Part shown: piece after piece, positions 36,853 to 46,777 of the stretch
Position numbering within the stretch: the stretch's first letter is position 1
How the letters are laid out: each line of letters starts with the position of its first letter
Assembly: GCF_008830365.1 (NCBI RefSeq)
Contig: NZ_WBKI01000001.1
Location: 558,001 to 622,000, forward strand
DNA: 64,000 nt
Direction of reading: 5' to 3'
Source: Serratia proteamaculans
GTDB lineage: Bacteria; Pseudomonadota; Gammaproteobacteria; Enterobacterales; Enterobacteriaceae
Program-made: the position numbers and the translations under genes
Notes under the pieces: generated by a model
Database searches by the model: none
Told to the model about the DNA's origin: nothing
Seen by the model: only the letters and a program-made list of their open reading frames with translations

Positions 36853-39060
36853 ATGAAACTACCCGAAGTCCCGCTTACCCGGCGGCGGTTTATCGTCGGC
36901 ACTGGCGCGTTGGTGATCGGCGCCTATCTGCCGTCTACCGGTGCGCTGGCCCGAACCAGCCCCGCCACGGCAGCAGAAAACACCACTTTTGAAGCCAATG
37001 CCTTTGTGCAGATTGGCGAAGACGGCATTGTTACCGTTATCAGCAAACACACCGAGGTGGGTCAGGGTGTGTATACCGGCATGGCGACGCTGGTCGCCGA
37101 AGAGCTGGACGCCGATTGGGCGCAGGTGCGGGTGGTTGCCGCGCCGGTTGATACCAACGTCTATAAAAATCTGTCGTTCGGTTTCCAGGGCACCGGTGGC
37201 TCCAGTTCGGTGGCCAATGCCTATGAGCAAATGCGCCGCATGGGGGCCATGGCGCGTGCAATGCTGGTGCAGGCGGCCGCTCAAAGCTGGAAAACCTCGG
37301 CAGAGGAAATCACCGTGCAGGCGGGGAAAATCCGCCACGCTGCCAGTGGTCGTGAAGCGGGCTTCGGTGAGTTTGCTGCGCTGGCCACCCAGTTGCCGCC
37401 GCCCGATCCCGCCACGCTGACCCTGAAGGATCCTTCCCATTTTACCTTGATCGGCAAGGCCAGCGGTTTGCACCGGGTGGATTCACTGGCGAAGACCAAC
37501 GGCTCGGCGCAATTTACCCAAGACATTCATGAGCCGGACATGCTGACCGTGACCATTAAAAAGCCGCCGCGGTTTGGCGGCAAGGTGGCCTCGTTTGACG
37601 CCAGCCGTGCGCTGACGGTACCGGGCGTGGTGGCGGTGAAGCAGACCGACACCGGTGTGGCGGTCTACGCCAAAAATACCTGGGCGGCGATCCAGGGCCG
37701 TGAAAAGTTGCAGGTGGAGTGGGACGACTCGCAGGCCGAACGACGCAATACTGAGCAGATTTACGCCGAGTTCCGCCAGGTGGCGCAAAAACCCGGAGCG
37801 GTGGCAAAAAGCCACGGCCAGCCGGAGCAGGTTTTTGATAAAGCCGACAAAGTGATTGAAGCGGAATACACCTTTCCCTATCTCGCCCATGCGCCGATGG
37901 AGCCGCTGGACGGCTATTTGTTCTGGGACGGCGAAAGCGTCAAGGCGCGCTATGGTTGCCAAATCCAAACCCTCGACCAAATACAACTATGCAATCTGTT
38001 TCAATTGCCACCGGACAAGGTAGAAATTGAAACCATTCTGGCGGGCGGCAGTTTTGGTCGCCGCATCGATCTGGGCAACCCGCAGTTGGGGCCCGATCTG
38101 GCTGCCGATATGGCAGCGGCAGCCAAGGCGATTGGCCCCGGTCACGGGGTGAAGGTGGTATGGACACGTGAGGACGATATCCGCAACGGTTGGTATCGCC
38201 CGATGATCCTGCATCGGCTGCGCGGGGCGATCCGTGACGGCAAGGTGGTGGGCTGGAGTGACACCATCGTCGGCCACTCCTGGACGCTCAATAGTGCGAT
38301 GACGGCGCTGGTGGTAAACGGCGTCGATCAGATGATGATCGAAGGTGCCAGCGAGGTGCCTTATACCTTTGAGAGCTTCCTTTGTGACGCCCATATCGTG
38401 CCGGGCAAGGTACCTACCACCTCACTGAGATCGGTGGCCAGTACCCATACCGGCCACGCGGTGGAAAGCTTTATCGATCAATTGCTGCAGGAGACCGGGC
38501 AGGATCCGGTGGAGGGGCGGCTGGCGCTGATGGGGGATGCACCGCGTGAGGCCGGCGTATTGCGGGCGGTGGCGAAAGCCGCTAACTGGCAGGGTGCGAA
38601 GGTAGTGGATGGCCGCGCGCGCGGCGTTGGCGTCGCCAAGGCGTTTAATACCCGGGTGGCGCAGATTGCCGAGGTGTCGATCGGTGAAGGGGGCATTCCG
38701 CGAGTGCACAAGGTGTGGTGCGCCGTGGACTGTGGTGTGGCGGTCAATCCGGATGTGATCCGCGCGCAGATTGAGGGCGGTATTGGCTACGGTCTGAGCA
38801 TCGCACTGTACGGCAACATTACGTTAAAAGACGGCGTGGTTGAGCAGTGCAACTTCAATAATTACCGTCCGCTGCGTATCGACGAAATGCCGGAAATAGA
38901 GGTGATTATCGTGCCTTCAAGCGAAGCCCCGACCGGCGTGGGTGAACTGGGTGTGCCCACCATCGCCCCGGCGGTCGGTAATGCTCTGGCGCTGCTCGGG
39001 CGCCCTCGCAGCTCACTGAGCCTGCCTTTACACCGTCCCAACAGTGACGCCAGCGTCTGA
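36853..39060 (+). CDS. Tat-exported molybdenum hydroxylase large subunit (isoquinoline 1-oxidoreductase beta type)
   Basis: 735 residues. It begins with a twin-arginine signal ([16 protein letters not shown]). The mature protein is of the IorB/aldehyde dehydrogenase class of the XDH family, with GTGGSSS in the first half, [12 protein letters not shown] for cofactor binding and the C-terminal [12 protein letters not shown] with the catalytic Glu. The substrate is unknown; members oxidise N-heterocycles or aldehydes. Next to hpxO a purine or other N-heterocycle is plausible but unproven. The next two genes supply a [2Fe-2S] subunit and a cytochrome c. Confidence 0.88.
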   Translation: MKLPEVPLTRRRFIVGTGALVIGAYLPSTGALARTSPATAAENTTFEANAFVQIGEDGIVTVISKHTEVGQGVYTGMATLVAEELDADWAQVRVVAAPVDTNVYKNLSFGFQGTGGSSSVANAYEQMRRMGAMARAMLVQAAAQSWKTSAEEITVQAGKIRHAASGREAGFGEFAALATQLPPPDPATLTLKDPSHFTLIGKASGLHRVDSLAKTNGSAQFTQDIHEPDMLTVTIKKPPRFGGKVASFDASRALTVPGVVAVKQTDTGVAVYAKNTWAAIQGREKLQVEWDDSQAERRNTEQIYAEFRQVAQKPGAVAKSHGQPEQVFDKADKVIEAEYTFPYLAHAPMEPLDGYLFWDGESVKARYGCQIQTLDQIQLCNLFQLPPDKVEIETILAGGSFGRRIDLGNPQLGPDLAADMAAAAKAIGPGHGVKVVWTREDDIRNGWYRPMILHRLRGAIRDGKVVGWSDTIVGHSWTLNSAMTALVVNGVDQMMIEGASEVPYTFESFLCDAHIVPGKVPTTSLRSVASTHTGHAVESFIDQLLQETGQDPVEGRLALMGDAPREAGVLRAVAKAANWQGAKVVDGRARGVGVAKAFNTRVAQIAEVSIGEGGIPRVHKVWCAVDCGVAVNPDVIRAQIEGGIGYGLSIALYGNITLKDGVVEQCNFNNYRPLRIDEMPEIEVIIVPSSEAPTGVGELGVPTIAPAVGNALALLGRPRSSLSLPLHRPNSDASV

Positions 39061-39073
39061 AAAGGAAAACAGC

Positions 39074-39532
39074 ATGATAACTTTAACCGTAAATGAACAA
39101 CCGCTGACGTTTGATGGCGACCCCCATATGCCGCTGCTGTGGTTCCTGCGCGATGAAGCCGGACTGACCGGCACCAAATTTGGCTGCGGCATCGCCATGT
39201 GTGGCGCTTGCACCGTCCATCTGGATGGCGTGCCGGTGCGTTCTTGCATGACGCCGGTCTCCGCCGCCGAGGGCAAGAAAATCACCACCATTGAAGCGAT
39301 CGGCGAAACGCCGACCGGCAAAGCGGTGCAGGCGGCCTGGGTCAATCTGGATGTGGTGCAATGTGGCTACTGCCAGTCCGGCCAGATCATGAGTGCCAGC
39401 GCACTGCTGGCCCAGAGCAAGAACCCGAGCGATGCAGATATTGACGCGGCGATGAGTGGCAACGTTTGCCGCTGCGCCACTTACGTGCGCATTCGCGCCG
39501 CCATCCACCAGGCCGCCAAGGCGTTGGATTAA
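39074..39532 (+). CDS. (2Fe-2S) small subunit of the molybdenum hydroxylase (IorA type)
   Basis: 152 residues from ATG 39074 (AAAGGAAAA upstream). Cluster cysteines: [25 protein letters not shown] and GNVCRCATY. It receives electrons from the molybdenum subunit 13 bp upstream and probably passes them to the cytochrome encoded 11 bp downstream. It lacks its own Tat signal, so export would have to be by hitchhiking with the large subunit. Confidence 0.9.
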   Translation: MITLTVNEQPLTFDGDPHMPLLWFLRDEAGLTGTKFGCGIAMCGACTVHLDGVPVRSCMTPVSAAEGKKITTIEAIGETPTGKAVQAAWVNLDVVQCGYCQSGQIMSASALLAQSKNPSDADIDAAMSGNVCRCATYVRIRAAIHQAAKALD

Positions 39533-39543
39533 GGGAGAGACTC

Positions 39544-40848
39544 ATGAGCAACGCCCTGAGATGGCTGTTATGGCTGATTGTCGCAGTAGTGGTGATAGCG
39601 GGCGGTTACGCGCTCTACACCCTGTTGCGTCCTGTCGGTCCGGAGCCTGCAGCGCCTATCGCCGGTGCGCCGGCAGGTATTAGCGATAAACTGGCGCGCG
39701 GTGAGTATCTGGCACGTGCCGCCGACTGTGTGGCCTGCCACACCGCACCGGGAGGGAAACCTTTTGCCGGTGGTTTTGCCTTTAAACTGCCGTTCGGGAC
39801 CATTTACGGCACCAATATTACTGCGGATCCGGAAACCGGCATCGGCGGCTGGAGTGACGATCAGTTTGTCCGTGCGGTGCGTGAGGGCGTCGGCCCACAG
39901 GGCAATCTCTACCCGGCCATGCCTTATACCTCTTACACTGCGCTGAGCCGTGATGACGTGCTGGCGATCAAGGCTTATCTGTTCAGCCTGCCGCCGATAA
40001 AGCAGGCCAATCCGGAAAACGGGCTGTCGTTCCCGTTCAACCAGCGTTGGGGCATGAAGTTCTGGAATTTGGCGTTCTTCAATGAAAAACGCTTCGAGCC
40101 GAACCTCAATCAGGATGAGCAATGGAACCGGGGGGCCTACCTGGCGACAGCTCTGGGGCACTGTAGCGAATGCCACACGCCGCGTAATCTGGGCTTTGGC
40201 ATCAATCAGAGCAAAAACCTCAGCGGCGAAGTGATCCAGGGGTGGTTTGCTGCCAATATTACCCCAGACAAGCAGACCGGTATTGGTGCATGGAGCGAAC
40301 AGCAACTGTCAGAGTACCTGGCAACCGGCCATGCGCCAGGGCGCAGCAGCGCTTCCGGGCCGATGGCAGAAGCGGTAGAAAACAGCCTGCAATACCTGAC
40401 GCCAGAAGATAACCAGGCGTTGGTGAAATACCTGCGTAATATCGAACCTATTGCCACCGACAGTGCCAGCGCAGTGAACCTGCAGCCGAAAGGGGCGGCG
40501 TCTTCCAGTGCGATATTGCCGGGTGGGCAGGAAGATTCGCTGGGGCGTCGGCTGTTTGCCGGGGATTGCAGCGGTTGTCACCAATGGAATGGTACTGGTC
40601 GCCAGAGTAAGTATGCCTCTCTGGTCGGCAGCACTGCCGTTAACGATCCACAAGGCCGCAGCGTGGTGCAGGCGATCCTCAAAGGAACGCGTATCAGCAT
40701 CGGTGAGCAGCACGAGCTGATGCCGGACTTTGGTGCCCAATACTCGGACGAGGAAGTAGCGGCGGTAGCCAACTATGTGGTGGGGCAGTTTGGTGAAAAA
40801 CAAGGTAAAGTGACCGCTAAACAGGTCGCAGAACAGCGTAAGCAGTAA
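39544..40848 (+). CDS. Membrane-anchored triheme cytochrome c
   Basis: 434 residues from ATG 39544 (GGGAG upstream). An N-terminal membrane anchor or signal (WLLWLIVAVVVIAGGYALYTLL) is followed by three heme sites, CVACH, CSECH and CSGCH. It closely parallels the C-terminal cytochrome part of NicB (FGT-Y-TNIT, YPA-PYTS, GHC--CH-PRN in the same order). It should carry electrons from the molybdenum hydroxylase to the respiratory chain. In alcohol/aldehyde dehydrogenases this family is called subunit II or the cytochrome subunit. Confidence 0.9.
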   Translation: MSNALRWLLWLIVAVVVIAGGYALYTLLRPVGPEPAAPIAGAPAGISDKLARGEYLARAADCVACHTAPGGKPFAGGFAFKLPFGTIYGTNITADPETGIGGWSDDQFVRAVREGVGPQGNLYPAMPYTSYTALSRDDVLAIKAYLFSLPPIKQANPENGLSFPFNQRWGMKFWNLAFFNEKRFEPNLNQDEQWNRGAYLATALGHCSECHTPRNLGFGINQSKNLSGEVIQGWFAANITPDKQTGIGAWSEQQLSEYLATGHAPGRSSASGPMAEAVENSLQYLTPEDNQALVKYLRNIEPIATDSASAVNLQPKGAASSSAILPGGQEDSLGRRLFAGDCSGCHQWNGTGRQSKYASLVGSTAVNDPQGRSVVQAILKGTRISIGEQHELMPDFGAQYSDEEVAAVANYVVGQFGEKQGKVTAKQVAEQRKQ

Positions 40849-40853
40849 CCATA

Positions 40854-40875
40854 GGCGAGGGGGAAACCCCTCGCC
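40854..40875. terminator. Hairpin between convergent genes
   Basis: A perfect 9-bp stem GGCGAGGGG/CCCCTCGCC closed by a GAAA tetraloop, 5 bp after the cytochrome stop and before the convergent oxdC-like gene's stop. There is no long T tract, so termination efficiency is uncertain; it may act on both strands. Confidence 0.6.
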
Positions 40876-40882
40876 ATACCCA

Positions 40883-42052
40883 TCAACTTCTGCGGCGAGA
40901 CATCACCAGTTTATCCTTGGGGCGATCCAGCCAGTCGGCAATCTGGTTATTGAAGTTATCCGCCAACAGATAGGCTGGGGTTTTTGCCAGCCAGTCCGAC
41001 AGCGAAATATCCTGGTAAATACCGTTATCCAGTACGATCAATACCTTCAGATCTTCATCACCCATATTCTCAATGTAATGACCAAACCCCTGTGGTACAT
41101 AGCCAACATCGGTCGGTGCATATTCTTCGGTCTGCACATGGCCGTGCGAACTGAATACCGTCATGCGGCCTTTTCCGGAAATGTAATACTGCCATTCATT
41201 GGCGTTGGGATGCCAGTGCAGCTCTCGGATTGCTCCGGGCTTGACGATTTCAATAATCCCGGTAATGGTGGTGGAAATAGGAAATTCCTTCGATGAAACC
41301 AGGTGCACACTGCCGGCATCATTTTCAAAAAAAGGTTTCTTTTTCATTAATTCATAACGGTGAGTCAGAGGGGAATTATTCAATCCGCCGTCGTTGCTGG
41401 GCAGGGGAAGCGCCGGTGGAATGGCACCGCCAACAATATAGGCTTCACCCTGTTTGGCTTTGGAAAACACGGCTGCCGGCATATTGACGCTTTTTTCCAA
41501 CACCTCTTTGGGCATGTGTGCCACCCAGTCGGTAATGCTGAAAGTACCGAACTCGGAAAAGTGGCCGTTATCAAAGGTCAGGATGAAATGTGCACCGTCT
41601 GCCAGCGCCTGAATTGAGTGTCCGTAACCTTTGGGGAAGTACCAGACGTCGCCTGGGCCGAAGTCCGCCACTTCACACTTGCCTTCCGGGTCGATGATGG
41701 TGATACGGGCATGTCCTTCCAGCATAAACGCCCATTCGGCGGCAATGGCGTGCCAGTGCAGCTCGCGGACACCGCCCGGTTCCAGCGTCATATCCACCCC
41801 GGCAACGCCTTCAGAAATCGGGAATTGTTCGACGGTGGCCTCTCTGGCCCACCCGCTGGGCAGGCTGCGTTTTTTGCTGTTGGCAAAGACATATTTATAA
41901 AGGCTTTGTGCCTCTGCGGCGGGTTGGAAAGTACTGGGCGGGACAATATTGCGATGTTCGTCGGCGCTGGCGGATTTAATCATACCGACCATTACGCTGG
42001 CTGCTGCTGCGCTGACCGCAGAGGCTTTTAATATATCACGACGCGATAACAT
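40883..42052 (-). CDS. Exported bicupin, oxalate decarboxylase family
   Basis: 389 residues. A Tat signal (MLSRRDILKASAVSA) targets it to the periplasm. Two cupin domains each carry a manganese site: ELHWHAIAAEW with GYGHS, and ELHWHPNANEW with GFGHY. The sequence DNGHFSEFGTFSITDW corresponds to the active-site lid of Bacillus OxdC (SENST); here the lid reads SEFGT, so the Glu is kept but two neighbours differ. Oxalate decarboxylase makes formate and CO2. The altered lid leaves open oxidase activity or another substrate. It has no operon partner. Confidence 0.82.
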   Translation of the reverse strand: MLSRRDILKASAVSAAAASVMVGMIKSASADEHRNIVPPSTFQPAAEAQSLYKYVFANSKKRSLPSGWAREATVEQFPISEGVAGVDMTLEPGGVRELHWHAIAAEWAFMLEGHARITIIDPEGKCEVADFGPGDVWYFPKGYGHSIQALADGAHFILTFDNGHFSEFGTFSITDWVAHMPKEVLEKSVNMPAAVFSKAKQGEAYIVGGAIPPALPLPSNDGGLNNSPLTHRYELMKKKPFFENDAGSVHLVSSKEFPISTTITGIIEIVKPGAIRELHWHPNANEWQYYISGKGRMTVFSSHGHVQTEEYAPTDVGYVPQGFGHYIENMGDEDLKVLIVLDNGIYQDISLSDWLAKTPAYLLADNFNNQIADWLDRPKDKLVMSRRRS

Positions 42053-42424
42053 ATAACTTTCTCCAATATATAGAATGCCTGCAAAAATATAGGCAGGGTT
42101 TATCTGTTAGTTTTATTGGCTGCAGGTGTGTTATTGCCGCATTAAAATGCTCGGCGACGGTTAAATCATAGTGGCTTAGGCCGTATTCACCGCAAATAAT
42201 TTATTTGTTTGTGTTACCAATTGAGAGAGGCTGTAATTATTATGTTTACTATTAAATAATAATGCATCGGTATCAATTAAACTGTGTTTTTTGTTCAATA
42301 AATAATAAACAGAGTTAATTTATTTAGGCGGCAGTTTTTTGTCAGTGTTATTTTAATCGGTTAATTTAACCTGTGCGCTAAAGTGGGGCGTGGTGGGCAA
42401 CATTGCAGTGCATTTTCGAAAATT

Positions 42425-42440
42425 AGTGATGTTAATCACA
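42425..42440 (+). promoter_or_regulatory. CRP-binding site
   Basis: AGTGA-TGTTAA-TCACA fits the CRP consensus TGTGA-N6-TCACA at nine of ten positions. It lies about 85 bp before the antiterminator element, where catabolite activation of a beta-glucoside operon is expected. Confidence 0.65.
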
Positions 42441-42526
42441 AAGCTTAACGCAGGCTATTGCCGAAAAATCACAACTATGACGATACTTTCGCCGCGATCT
42501 TAGCGATCGCCAGACATTTTTATTAC

Positions 42527-42555
42527 GGCGTGTTACTGCTCAGGCAGGCAAGACC
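42527..42555 (+). promoter_or_regulatory. RAT site: RNA target of the BglG-type antiterminator
   Basis: A 29-nt element whose core TGTTACTGCTCAGGCAGGCA follows the E. coli bgl RAT (TTGTTACTGC ... GCAGGCAAAACC). Its last bases (AAGACC) are also the 5' strand of the terminator stem that follows. Binding of the antiterminator would therefore block terminator formation. Confidence 0.85.
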
Positions 42556-42620
42556 AAAATAGGAATGCACCTCTCATTGCGATGAGGCGCATTTTGATTT
42601 TGGTCTTTTTTTTGTTTTTT
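42550..42620 (+). terminator. Conditional intrinsic terminator before bglF
   Basis: Outer stem AAGACCAAAAT (42550-42560) with ATTTTGGTCTT (42597-42607), an inner stem around GAGGCGCATT, then a long T tract. It overlaps the RAT site by 6 bp and precedes the bglF ATG by about 15 bp. Confidence 0.88.
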
Positions 42621-42635
42621 TTACGGGGAAATCTT

Positions 42636-44501
42636 ATGGATTACAAACAGCTGGGCCTGGAAATACTGGCGCGGGTAGGGGGCAAGGGCAACGTCAGCAA
42701 ACTGACGCACTGCGCTACTCGTCTGCGCATGGAGTTTAACGATGACAGCCTGGTAGAGGCGAAAGCCATTGAGGCCTTGCCGGGGGTGATCAGCGTGGTC
42801 GAGCGCGGCGGCCAGTTCCAGATCGTGGTTGGTAACAACGTGCAGCAAACCTTCCGCACGCTGCAAAAAGAAATGGGCGATCTCAGCGGCCGGCAGAGCG
42901 AAAAGAAATCCCAGGCCCGCGGCGGAGTGATTTCGCAGATTATCAGCGTGATCTCTACCACCTTCACTCCAGTGATCCCGGCGATCACCGGCGCAGGGAT
43001 GATTAAGGCGCTGCTGGCGATCCTCAAGCTGACCGGGACGATAGATGCCGCCAGCCCAACCTATCATCTGCTGGACACCATTGCCGATGCGGCTTTCTTT
43101 TTCCTGCCGGTGTTGCTGGCCTATGGTGCAGCAATCAAGTTCGAGTGTAACCCGATACTGGCCATGACCATCGCCGGGGTGTTGTTGCACCCCAATCTGG
43201 CGCAGATGCTGGCGGCTGGGACGCCGATTGACTTTATCGGAATTCCGGTGCGAATGGCCGACTATGCCGGTTCGGTGCTGCCGATTATTTTCACCGTCTG
43301 GCTGATGTCCTATATCGAGCGCTTTGCCGAAAAAGTTTCGCCGACGATGATCAAATTCTTCACCAAGCCGATGATTATTCTGTTGGTTACCGCGCCGCTG
43401 GCATTGGTGGTGGTAGGCCCCTTCGGTATTTTCCTTAACGATCTGGTTGCCGCCGGTGCGACGATTGTCGACGGCAAAGCCAGTTGGCTGATCCCGATGC
43501 TGATGGGCGGGCTACAACCCTTCCTGGTGATCACCGGCACCGCCTGGGCGATGACGCCAATCGCGACCGGTCAGTTGAGCAAAAACGGTTTCGAAATGAT
43601 TAACGGGCCGGGCATGCTGGCCTCCAACATTGCGCAGGGCGCTGCCACCCTGTGCGTGGCCTTCCGTACAAAAAACAAAAACCTGCGCCAACTGGCGTCC
43701 TCTGCCGGTTTCACCGCGCTGCTGGGTATCACCGAGCCTTCGCTGTACGGTGTGACGCTCAAGCTGCGCAGACCGCTGATTGCCGCGATGATCGGCGGTG
43801 GCTGTGCCGGTGTCTATGCCGGGCTGAGCGGGCTGGTGCGTTATGCCTTCGTCTCTCCGGGGTTGGCGGCACTCCCGGCGTTTATCGGTGAAAACCCGAT
43901 GAATATCGTCCACGCGCTGGTCACCTGCGCCATTGCTATCGTAGTGACCTTTGCGTTGACCTGGATCCTGGGTTTTGAAGATCCGGTCGAAGAGCAGGAT
44001 ACGGCGGTGACGGCCTCTCTCAGCGGCGATGAACAACAGATTTTCAGCCCGCTGTCCGGCCAACTGGTGGCGCTTGACCAGGTGAACGACGATGTCTTTT
44101 CCCAGGGGTTATTGGGCCAGGGTGTGGCGATACGGCCGCAGGAAGGGCTGCTGCGTGCGCCGCTGGACGGTGAGGTGGTGACCTTCCTGCCCTCAATGCA
44201 CGCGGTGGGTATCAAGGGGGATAATGGCGTTGAACTGTTGGTGCACATCGGTATCGACACGGTTAATTTGGCAGGGCAGCACTTTAGCTCCAATCTGCAA
44301 ATTGGCGACCGGGTCAAGATGGGGGATGAACTGGTGCGTTTTGATCTGGCGGCGATCGCCGGGCTGGGTTACGACCTCACCACGCCGGTACTGGTGGTCA
44401 ACAGCGAAGATTTCCCACAATTGAGTTGCCGTCAGCCGGGTCGGGTCGGCTTTGGCGAATCCATCATCAGCCTGAATAATGCGCAGCAGGAGCCGGCATG
44501 A
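42636..44501 (+). CDS. bglF: Beta-glucoside PTS permease, EIIBCA
   Basis: 621 residues. The EIIB domain has its phosphorylated Cys in LTHCATRLRM (about residue 24), the membrane EIIC domain spans about residues 105-450, and the C-terminal EIIA domain has the His in LLVHIGIDTVNL. It imports and phosphorylates beta-glucosides such as arbutin, salicin or cellobiose. The ATG at 42636 follows GGGGAAA; upstream in-frame codons lie inside the terminator. It overlaps the glucosidase gene by 4 bp. The exact substrate cannot be told from the sequence. Confidence 0.92.
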   Translation: MDYKQLGLEILARVGGKGNVSKLTHCATRLRMEFNDDSLVEAKAIEALPGVISVVERGGQFQIVVGNNVQQTFRTLQKEMGDLSGRQSEKKSQARGGVISQIISVISTTFTPVIPAITGAGMIKALLAILKLTGTIDAASPTYHLLDTIADAAFFFLPVLLAYGAAIKFECNPILAMTIAGVLLHPNLAQMLAAGTPIDFIGIPVRMADYAGSVLPIIFTVWLMSYIERFAEKVSPTMIKFFTKPMIILLVTAPLALVVVGPFGIFLNDLVAAGATIVDGKASWLIPMLMGGLQPFLVITGTAWAMTPIATGQLSKNGFEMINGPGMLASNIAQGAATLCVAFRTKNKNLRQLASSAGFTALLGITEPSLYGVTLKLRRPLIAAMIGGGCAGVYAGLSGLVRYAFVSPGLAALPAFIGENPMNIVHALVTCAIAIVVTFALTWILGFEDPVEEQDTAVTASLSGDEQQIFSPLSGQLVALDQVNDDVFSQGLLGQGVAIRPQEGLLRAPLDGEVVTFLPSMHAVGIKGDNGVELLVHIGIDTVNLAGQHFSSNLQIGDRVKMGDELVRFDLAAIAGLGYDLTTPVLVVNSEDFPQLSCRQPGRVGFGESIISLNNAQQEPA

Positions 44502-45910
44502 TTTATCAACGACTGAACGATTTCCCCAAAGATTTTCTGTGGGGGGCTTCTACCTCCGCCTATCAGGTAGAAGGGGCCTGGGAAGAAGATGGCAAAAGCC
44601 CGTCGATTGTAGATATGCTCGATCATCCGCCAGGCACCGCCGACTTTAAGGTGGCCAGCGATCACTATCATCGCTTTCGCGAGGACGTGAAACTGTTTGC
44701 CGAGTTGGGGCTGAAGGCCTATCGCTTTTCCATTGCCTGGACGCGGGTGCTGCCCAATGGCACCGGCGAGGTCAACGCTGCCGGGCTGGATTTCTACCGC
44801 CAGTTGATTGATGAACTGCTGAGCCATGGCATCGAGCCGGTGGTGACGCTGTACCATTTCGATCTGCCCTATGTGCTTGAACAGCAGGGCGGCTGGTCTA
44901 ATCGCGCCACTATCGACGCCTTTGTCGAGTATGCCGGGGTGCTGTTCGACGCCTTTGGCGATCGGGTGAAGTACTGGCTGACCATCAACGAGCAGAACAC
45001 CATGATCCTGCACCCGGGGGCCATTGGTACGCCAAAGGGTGGCGTACTGCCGTCAAAACGGGTGTTGTATCAGCAAAGCCACCATATGTTGGTGGCCCAG
45101 GCGCGGGTGATGGCACTGTGTCACCAGCGCTGCCCCGCAGGGAAGATTGGCCCGGCGATTAACACTACCTCGATGTATCAGGAAACCTGCCATCCGCTGG
45201 ATGCTATCGCCGCCCATAACTGGGAGACGCTGCGTTGCTGGAGCTTCCTCGATGTTGCGGTGCATGGCCGCTATAACCCGCTGGCCTGGCGTTATTTGCT
45301 GGACCGCGAACTGGCTCCGCAGATGGCGCCGGGCGATGCGGCTCTGTTGCTGCAAGGCAAACCGGACTATGTGGCGATAAACTATTATTCTACCGCCACC
45401 ATTGCCGCCAGCCGTGGCGACGCCTCCGACATCAGCGCGCGCGCAGGCGATCAGCAAATCATGCTGGGGGAATCGGGAGTTTACCGTGCAGCAGAGAATC
45501 CGTTCGTCGGTAAAACCCGCTACGGTTGGGTGATCGACCCGGTCGGATTACGGTTAACGTTGCGCAAAACCGCTGAACGCTATCATTTGCCAATATTGAT
45601 TACTGAAAACGGCATCGGTGCCCCGGATGAGTTACAGACCGATGGTACAATTAACGACGATTACCGCATTGAGTTTATGCGTCAGCATGTCGAACAGATG
45701 CAGTTGGCGATCAACGACGGGGTAGAACTGCTCGGTTATTGCCCCTGGGCGGCGATAGACGTGGTCAGCACTCATCAGGGCTATGCCAAGCGTTACGGGT
45801 TTGTCTATGTCAACCGGGGTGAGCAGGATCTGAAAGATCTGCGGCGAATCAAAAAGCGCAGTTTTGACTGGTATCAACGGCTGATTGCCTCCGATGGCCG
45901 GCAACGCTAA
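44498..45910 (+). CDS. bglB: 6-phospho-beta-glucosidase, GH1
   Basis: A 470-residue TIM-barrel hydrolase. The start FLWGASTSAYQVEGAW, the acid/base Glu in TINEQNTM and the nucleophile Glu in ITENGIGAPDEL are all intact. It cleaves the phosphorylated beta-glucoside brought in by the PTS protein to glucose-6-phosphate and aglycone in the cytoplasm. ATGA overlap with bglF. Confidence 0.93.
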   Translation: MIYQRLNDFPKDFLWGASTSAYQVEGAWEEDGKSPSIVDMLDHPPGTADFKVASDHYHRFREDVKLFAELGLKAYRFSIAWTRVLPNGTGEVNAAGLDFYRQLIDELLSHGIEPVVTLYHFDLPYVLEQQGGWSNRATIDAFVEYAGVLFDAFGDRVKYWLTINEQNTMILHPGAIGTPKGGVLPSKRVLYQQSHHMLVAQARVMALCHQRCPAGKIGPAINTTSMYQETCHPLDAIAAHNWETLRCWSFLDVAVHGRYNPLAWRYLLDRELAPQMAPGDAALLLQGKPDYVAINYYSTATIAASRGDASDISARAGDQQIMLGESGVYRAAENPFVGKTRYGWVIDPVGLRLTLRKTAERYHLPILITENGIGAPDELQTDGTINDDYRIEFMRQHVEQMQLAINDGVELLGYCPWAAIDVVSTHQGYAKRYGFVYVNRGEQDLKDLRRIKKRSFDWYQRLIASDGRQR

Positions 45911-45937
45911 TAAAAATAAAGGGTGACGGCCGCGACG

Positions 45938-46777
45938 ATGAAAGTCATTAAGGTACTCAATAATAGCCTGGTGCTATCGACTGACGACGATAACAATGAA
46001 GTTATTGCTATGGGCAAGGGTATTGGCTTTAACAGCAAAGTGGGTGACATTCTCGACCCGGCCACGATAGAGAAAGTGTATGTGGTGCAAAACGGGCAAA
46101 AGGGCCGTGATTACCTGCGGCTGATAGAGTCCACGCCGGAAGAGTATATCGAGATCGTGCAGATGATCCTCGCGGAGGCCAATCGGCAGCTCAATGGGCG
46201 GATTAACGAGCAGATTTTCTTCACGTTGGCAGACCATATCAGCTTCGCCATTGAGCGCTACCACAAAGGGATTGCTATCCAGAACCGGCTGCTGTTTGAG
46301 GTGAAGCGCTTTTATCCGCAGGAATTCGCGGTGGCCACGCAGGCGCTGGCGCACATCAACCGGCGGTTGAACATCAGCCTGCCGGAAGAAGAGGCGGGCA
46401 ATATCGCTTTCCATCTGGTTAATGGCCAGACCGATGTGCAAAACATGGAGCACACGCTGCTGGCGGTGAAAATGTTGAAGGACATTTTCAATATCATCAA
46501 ATACCATTTTCGCATCAATATCGACACCGATTCGCTCAACTACTCGCGTTTTCTGGTGCATATGCAGTTTTTCATTCAGCGTATGGTCGAGGGGCAACAG
46601 ATGACGTCGAAAGACGATTTTATCTTTGCTCAGGTAACCAAAGAGTATCCGCATGCCTACCGTGGCGCGCTGCTGATCCGCGACTACGTGAAAAATCTGC
46701 TGCAAATGGAAATGTCGAACGATGAACTGCTGTATCTGGTGATCCACCTGACGCGCATCGCCGACAAGGAAGATTAG
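45938..46777 (+). CDS. bglG: BglG-family transcriptional antiterminator
   Basis: 279 residues. The N-terminal RNA-binding CAT domain (MKVIKVLNNSLVL ... GKGIGF) is followed by two PTS regulation domains with conserved His (EIVQMILAEA, LADHISFAIER; LLIRDYVKNLL, LVIHLTRI). It should bind the RAT site at 42527 when its PRDs are set by the PTS. Unusually for bgl-type operons the antiterminator gene is last. ATG 45938 gives the family-typical start; a GTG at 45923 is possible. Its end overlaps the convergent LysR gene by 4 bp. Confidence 0.92.
   Translation: MKVIKVLNNSLVLSTDDDNNEVIAMGKGIGFNSKVGDILDPATIEKVYVVQNGQKGRDYLRLIESTPEEYIEIVQMILAEANRQLNGRINEQIFFTLADHISFAIERYHKGIAIQNRLLFEVKRFYPQEFAVATQALAHINRRLNISLPEEEAGNIAFHLVNGQTDVQNMEHTLLAVKMLKDIFNIIKYHFRINIDTDSLNYSRFLVHMQFFIQRMVEGQQMTSKDDFIFAQVTKEYPHAYRGALLIRDYVKNLLQMEMSNDELLYLVIHLTRIADKED

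Larger units (their letters stand above)
42053..42635. other. Leader and promoter region of the beta-glucoside operon
   Basis: 583 bp without a gene. It holds the divergent promoter for the bicupin gene, an AT-rich stretch, a CRP-like site, and the antiterminator/terminator pair before the PTS gene, each listed separately. Confidence 0.7.
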
